A DNA stretch of 64,000 bases from JAJRVM01 sp041752115 (GTDB lineage: Bacteria > Planctomycetota > Planctomycetia > Pirellulales > Pirellulaceae): positions 1 to 64,000 of the forward strand of contig JBGSHS010000179.1 of the NCBI GenBank assembly GCA_041752115.1, read 5' to 3'. Below are positions 61,748-64,000 of the stretch, piece after piece (the stretch's first letter is position 1; each line of letters starts with the position of its first letter). The position numbers and the translations under genes are program-made. The notes beneath the pieces were generated by a model. It was not told the origin of the DNA. It did no database searches and worked only from the letters and a program-made list of their open reading frames with translations.

Positions 61748-63229
61748 ATGATCTCCTGCAATCAACTCCGCAATCAGCTGAGCATTCGTCACGGCAGTTC
61801 CTGGACCGCGCTGCTGGTTCTGGCAGGTCTCTGGTCCCTTTTGTGCAACCAGGTGTCGGGCGTCGACGAGTCTTCGCCACCGGACTTCCGCGCTGGCGCC
61901 TACGCCATCGACATCACGCCCACCCGCTTGCCGGTCATCGTCAATGGCGGCATGACGGAGCAGCGAACGTCGACCGTGACGGACCCGTTGCACGCCCGCT
62001 GCCTGGTATTGGATGACGGTCGCACCAAGATTGCCTTTGCCGTGGTGGACAGTTGTGTCGTGCCTGGCGACCTGATGGACCGAGCGAAGGCGACCGTGCA
62101 GCAGCAGACGGGCATTCCGGTCGAGCATATCCTGATTGCCGCCACCCACTCCCATTCGACGCCATCAGTGTGCAGTTTGCTGGGAAGTGGCCAGAATGAC
62201 GACTATGCCGAGTTTCTCTGTGAGCGCATCGCGGCGGGGATCCAGGCGGCTGACGACCGTCTGGTTCCAGCGCGGATCGGCTGGGGCATCGGACAGGATC
62301 CGCACAATGTCTTTTGCCGACGTTTTGTGATGAAGCCGGGGACGGCGGCAACTAATCCCTTTGGGGGCACTGCCAACGACGTCGCCCAAATGAATCCCGG
62401 TTACCAGAACCCAGATGCTCTGCGGCGCACTGGCCCAGTCGATCCCGCCGTCTCGGTGCTGTCCGTGCAGACGCGCGACGGTCGCCCGCTGGCCATCCTG
62501 GCGAATTACTCGACGCATTACGCGGGGGCGCCCGGTCTGTCGGCCGATTATTTCGGAGTTTTCGCGCGGCGGATCAGCGAACTGATCGGCGCCGACACGC
62601 AGGATCCACCCTTTGTCGGTATCATGTCCAACGGAACCAGCGGCGATGCCAACTGCTGTGACTTCGTGAATCCACCGCGGAAATTCGACTACCAGACGGT
62701 TGGCCGCGATACGGCTCAGGCGGCCTTCGAAGCCTACCAGAGGATCACCTACGTCGAGTGGGTTTCGCTCTCTGCGGCGCAACGCGTGCTGACACTGGGG
62801 GTGCGCAAACCGAGCGAGCTGGAAGTACAACGGGCGCGCCAGGTACTGCAATCGATGGGGGATCGTCGCCCGGAATCGATTCCCGAAGTGTACGCGTATG
62901 AGACGGTCGTGCTCCGCGAGTGGCCTGAAACGCAGCCGGTCAAACTGCAGGCGCTGCGCATCGGATCGCTCGGGATTGCCGCCCTGCCGTGCGAGGTCTA
63001 CGGCAGCACAGGGCTGGCGATCAAGCAGGACAGTCCCTTGCAGCCCACGTTCAACATGGAACTGGCCAACGGCTATAACGGGTATCTCCCGCCAGCCGAT
63101 CAGTTCCCGCTGGGCGGCTACACCACCTGGCGTGCGCGGAGCAGTTATCTGGAGGTGGAGGCGGAAGCGAAGATCCGCGCAGCGGTGCTCGAGTTACTGC
63201 ACGAGGTGGCCGTGGAGCCGCGGTCGTGA
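61748..63229 (+). CDS. exported neutral/alkaline ceramidase-like protein
   Basis: The 493-residue protein has a signal-like segment (SWTALLVLAGLWSLLCN) and the N-terminal ceramidase domain: FRAGAYAIDITPT, LHARCLVLDDGRTKIAFAVVD, ATHSHSTPS (a His-rich zinc motif), LAILANYSTHYAG and SNGTSGDANC. Planctomycetes have many such proteins, and few are likely to be true ceramidases. The zinc site appears intact (His in THSHS and THYAG), so amide hydrolysis is plausible. ATG 61748 was chosen. An earlier GTG at 61667 overlaps the ankyrin stop, so coupled translation with that gene is possible. Confidence 0.8.
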   Translation: MISCNQLRNQLSIRHGSSWTALLVLAGLWSLLCNQVSGVDESSPPDFRAGAYAIDITPTRLPVIVNGGMTEQRTSTVTDPLHARCLVLDDGRTKIAFAVVDSCVVPGDLMDRAKATVQQQTGIPVEHILIAATHSHSTPSVCSLLGSGQNDDYAEFLCERIAAGIQAADDRLVPARIGWGIGQDPHNVFCRRFVMKPGTAATNPFGGTANDVAQMNPGYQNPDALRRTGPVDPAVSVLSVQTRDGRPLAILANYSTHYAGAPGLSADYFGVFARRISELIGADTQDPPFVGIMSNGTSGDANCCDFVNPPRKFDYQTVGRDTAQAAFEAYQRITYVEWVSLSAAQRVLTLGVRKPSELEVQRARQVLQSMGDRRPESIPEVYAYETVVLREWPETQPVKLQALRIGSLGIAALPCEVYGSTGLAIKQDSPLQPTFNMELANGYNGYLPPADQFPLGGYTTWRARSSYLEVEAEAKIRAAVLELLHEVAVEPRS

Positions 63230-63262
63230 GATCGTGGACGAGTCCGATGACGGTCCGTATCC

Positions 63263-63943
63263 TCACCCGTTGCGTGTCGCGGCATCGAATTCCGACTGAT
63301 GGCGGATGATCTGGCCGTCCACCATATAGACGACGTCTTCGGCAATGTTGGTTGCCAGATCGGCGACTCGTTCCAGATTGCGGCAGGCGGCGAGTAGCTT
63401 CAGCAGAAGCCCCACCTGGTCAGGACGCTTCTGAATCTCGCGTTCGACCCGCTCCCGAATCGCCCTCTTCATGCGGTTGATTTCCTCGTCACGAGCGCAG
63501 ACGGCTCGGGCAAGTGCCGTGTTGAGGTGCATCAGGCAGTCGAGACTGTCGCGGACCATGCGCTGGGTCTTCTGCGAGATCTCGTCCAGATCGAACGGGA
63601 ACTGGAATTCCGATTGACCGACCAGCGCCAGAGTCTTCTTGGCGATATTGACTGCCAGATCGCCGATGCGTTCGAGGTCATTGGTGATTTTGAGCACGGC
63701 GATCACGAATCGCAGGTCGCTGGCAACCGGCTGGTGCAGCGCCAGGATTTTCAGGCATTCCTCTTCGACTTCCACTTCGGCCTGGTCGATTTCCGAATCG
63801 CCTTGAATCACCAGCTCGGCCAGCTCCCGGTCACGCAGGTGGAGCGACTTGACCGCTTCATGCAGACGGGTCTCTACCAGGGCGCTGAGTGCCAGGAGTT
63901 TTCGTTTGATCTTCCCGATTTCGAGCTGCATATGTGCCGACAT
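63263..63943 (-). CDS. phoU: PhoU phosphate transport regulator
   Basis: The 226-residue protein has the two PhoU helical repeats, each with the metal-binding motif: DLERIGDLAVNIAK in the first and NLERVADLATNIAEDV in the second, plus the acidic ligand pattern. PhoU acts between the Pst phosphate transporter and the PhoR sensor kinase to limit phosphate uptake and signalling. ATG 63943 has AAGGGAC upstream; a longer frame from 63997 adds a poorly coding leader. Genes of the Pst system would lie beyond the right edge, on this strand. Confidence 0.92.
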   Translation of the reverse strand: MSAHMQLEIGKIKRKLLALSALVETRLHEAVKSLHLRDRELAELVIQGDSEIDQAEVEVEEECLKILALHQPVASDLRFVIAVLKITNDLERIGDLAVNIAKKTLALVGQSEFQFPFDLDEISQKTQRMVRDSLDCLMHLNTALARAVCARDEEINRMKRAIRERVEREIQKRPDQVGLLLKLLAACRNLERVADLATNIAEDVVYMVDGQIIRHQSEFDAATRNG

Positions 63944-64000
63944 CAAAGTCCCTTCATCCGGCCTCGTCTCCCCCAGCCGGCCTGCAACATTAGCCAAAAC

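Overview
The window reads as a chromosomal segment of a planctomycete (Planctomycetota, probably Pirellulales or a near relative). The reasons are a GC-rich sequence with many long antisense shadow frames, and several gene families that are hallmarks of the phylum: a DUF1592-type cytochrome protein paired with a DUF1552 protein, Tat-exported Gfo/Idh/MocA and TIM-barrel sugar enzymes, a DUF1080 protein, CRTAC1-like ASPIC/UnbV proteins, an ECF sigma factor beside a giant Ser/Thr kinase with WD40-like repeats, and a DUF6268 beta-barrel. I see no rRNA, tRNA, CRISPR array, prophage or intact insertion sequence. About 39 complete genes and one partial gene are supported.

Layout. 0-8 kb: a 5'-truncated Pro/Ala-rich protein, a small membrane protein, a Tat-exported oxidoreductase, DUF4186, then the DUF1592/DUF1552 pair, which overlap by 4 bases. 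8.5-18.7 kb (minus strand): a sigma factor plus receptor-like Ser/Thr kinase pair, and two ASPIC/UnbV proteins that overlap by 4 bases. 19-24.9 kb: a sugar kinase closely resembling plant galacturonokinase, an oxidoreductase, a DUF1080 protein, a DUF6268 outer-membrane protein and an orphan receiver domain. 25.7-32.4 kb: an exported AGE-type epimerase; a sigma/anti-sigma/secretin-domain/esterase run; a PPP-type phosphatase; and a shortened FloA-like protein with a zinc ribbon. 33.2-39.3 kb: GTP-dependent PEP carboxykinase, a two-copy kinase-like protein of no recognised family, and a penicillin-acylase-type hydrolase. 39.5-58.3 kb: a broad carbohydrate region with two TIM-barrel isomerases, a GH106-like glycosidase, a UroD-like protein, a sugar-porter MFS transporter, a DUF4214-like protein, a DUF2092-thioredoxin fusion, a DUF5009/HGSNAT-like membrane protein, two esterases and altronate dehydratase. 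58.7-64 kb: a protein with twelve GGNDxY motifs, an ankyrin lipoprotein, a ceramidase-like protein and PhoU.

How the genes fit together. Much of the window looks like periplasmic or surface carbohydrate handling: Tat or Sec signals on isomerases, epimerase, esterases and glycosidase, plus transport and uronate steps (galacturonokinase-like enzyme, altronate dehydratase) and gluconeogenesis (PckG). Two sigma-factor modules provide local regulation. These links come from neighbourhood and family knowledge, not from direct evidence.

Intergenic spaces carry several small palindromic repeat families: a 152-bp element with 33-bp inverted ends at 39.4 kb and a single diverged arm at 4.1 kb; octamer-based elements at 24.0-24.5 and 43.0-43.2 kb; a 22-bp family shared between 32.5 and 54.3 kb; and a motif shared between 54.4 and 58.5 kb. 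The most notable candidates for something undescribed are the tandem kinase/pseudokinase-like gene beside pckG (35092-36771), the GGNDxY solenoid-like protein (58699-60702), the mini-flotillin (31818-32363) and the octamer and MITE-like repeats.
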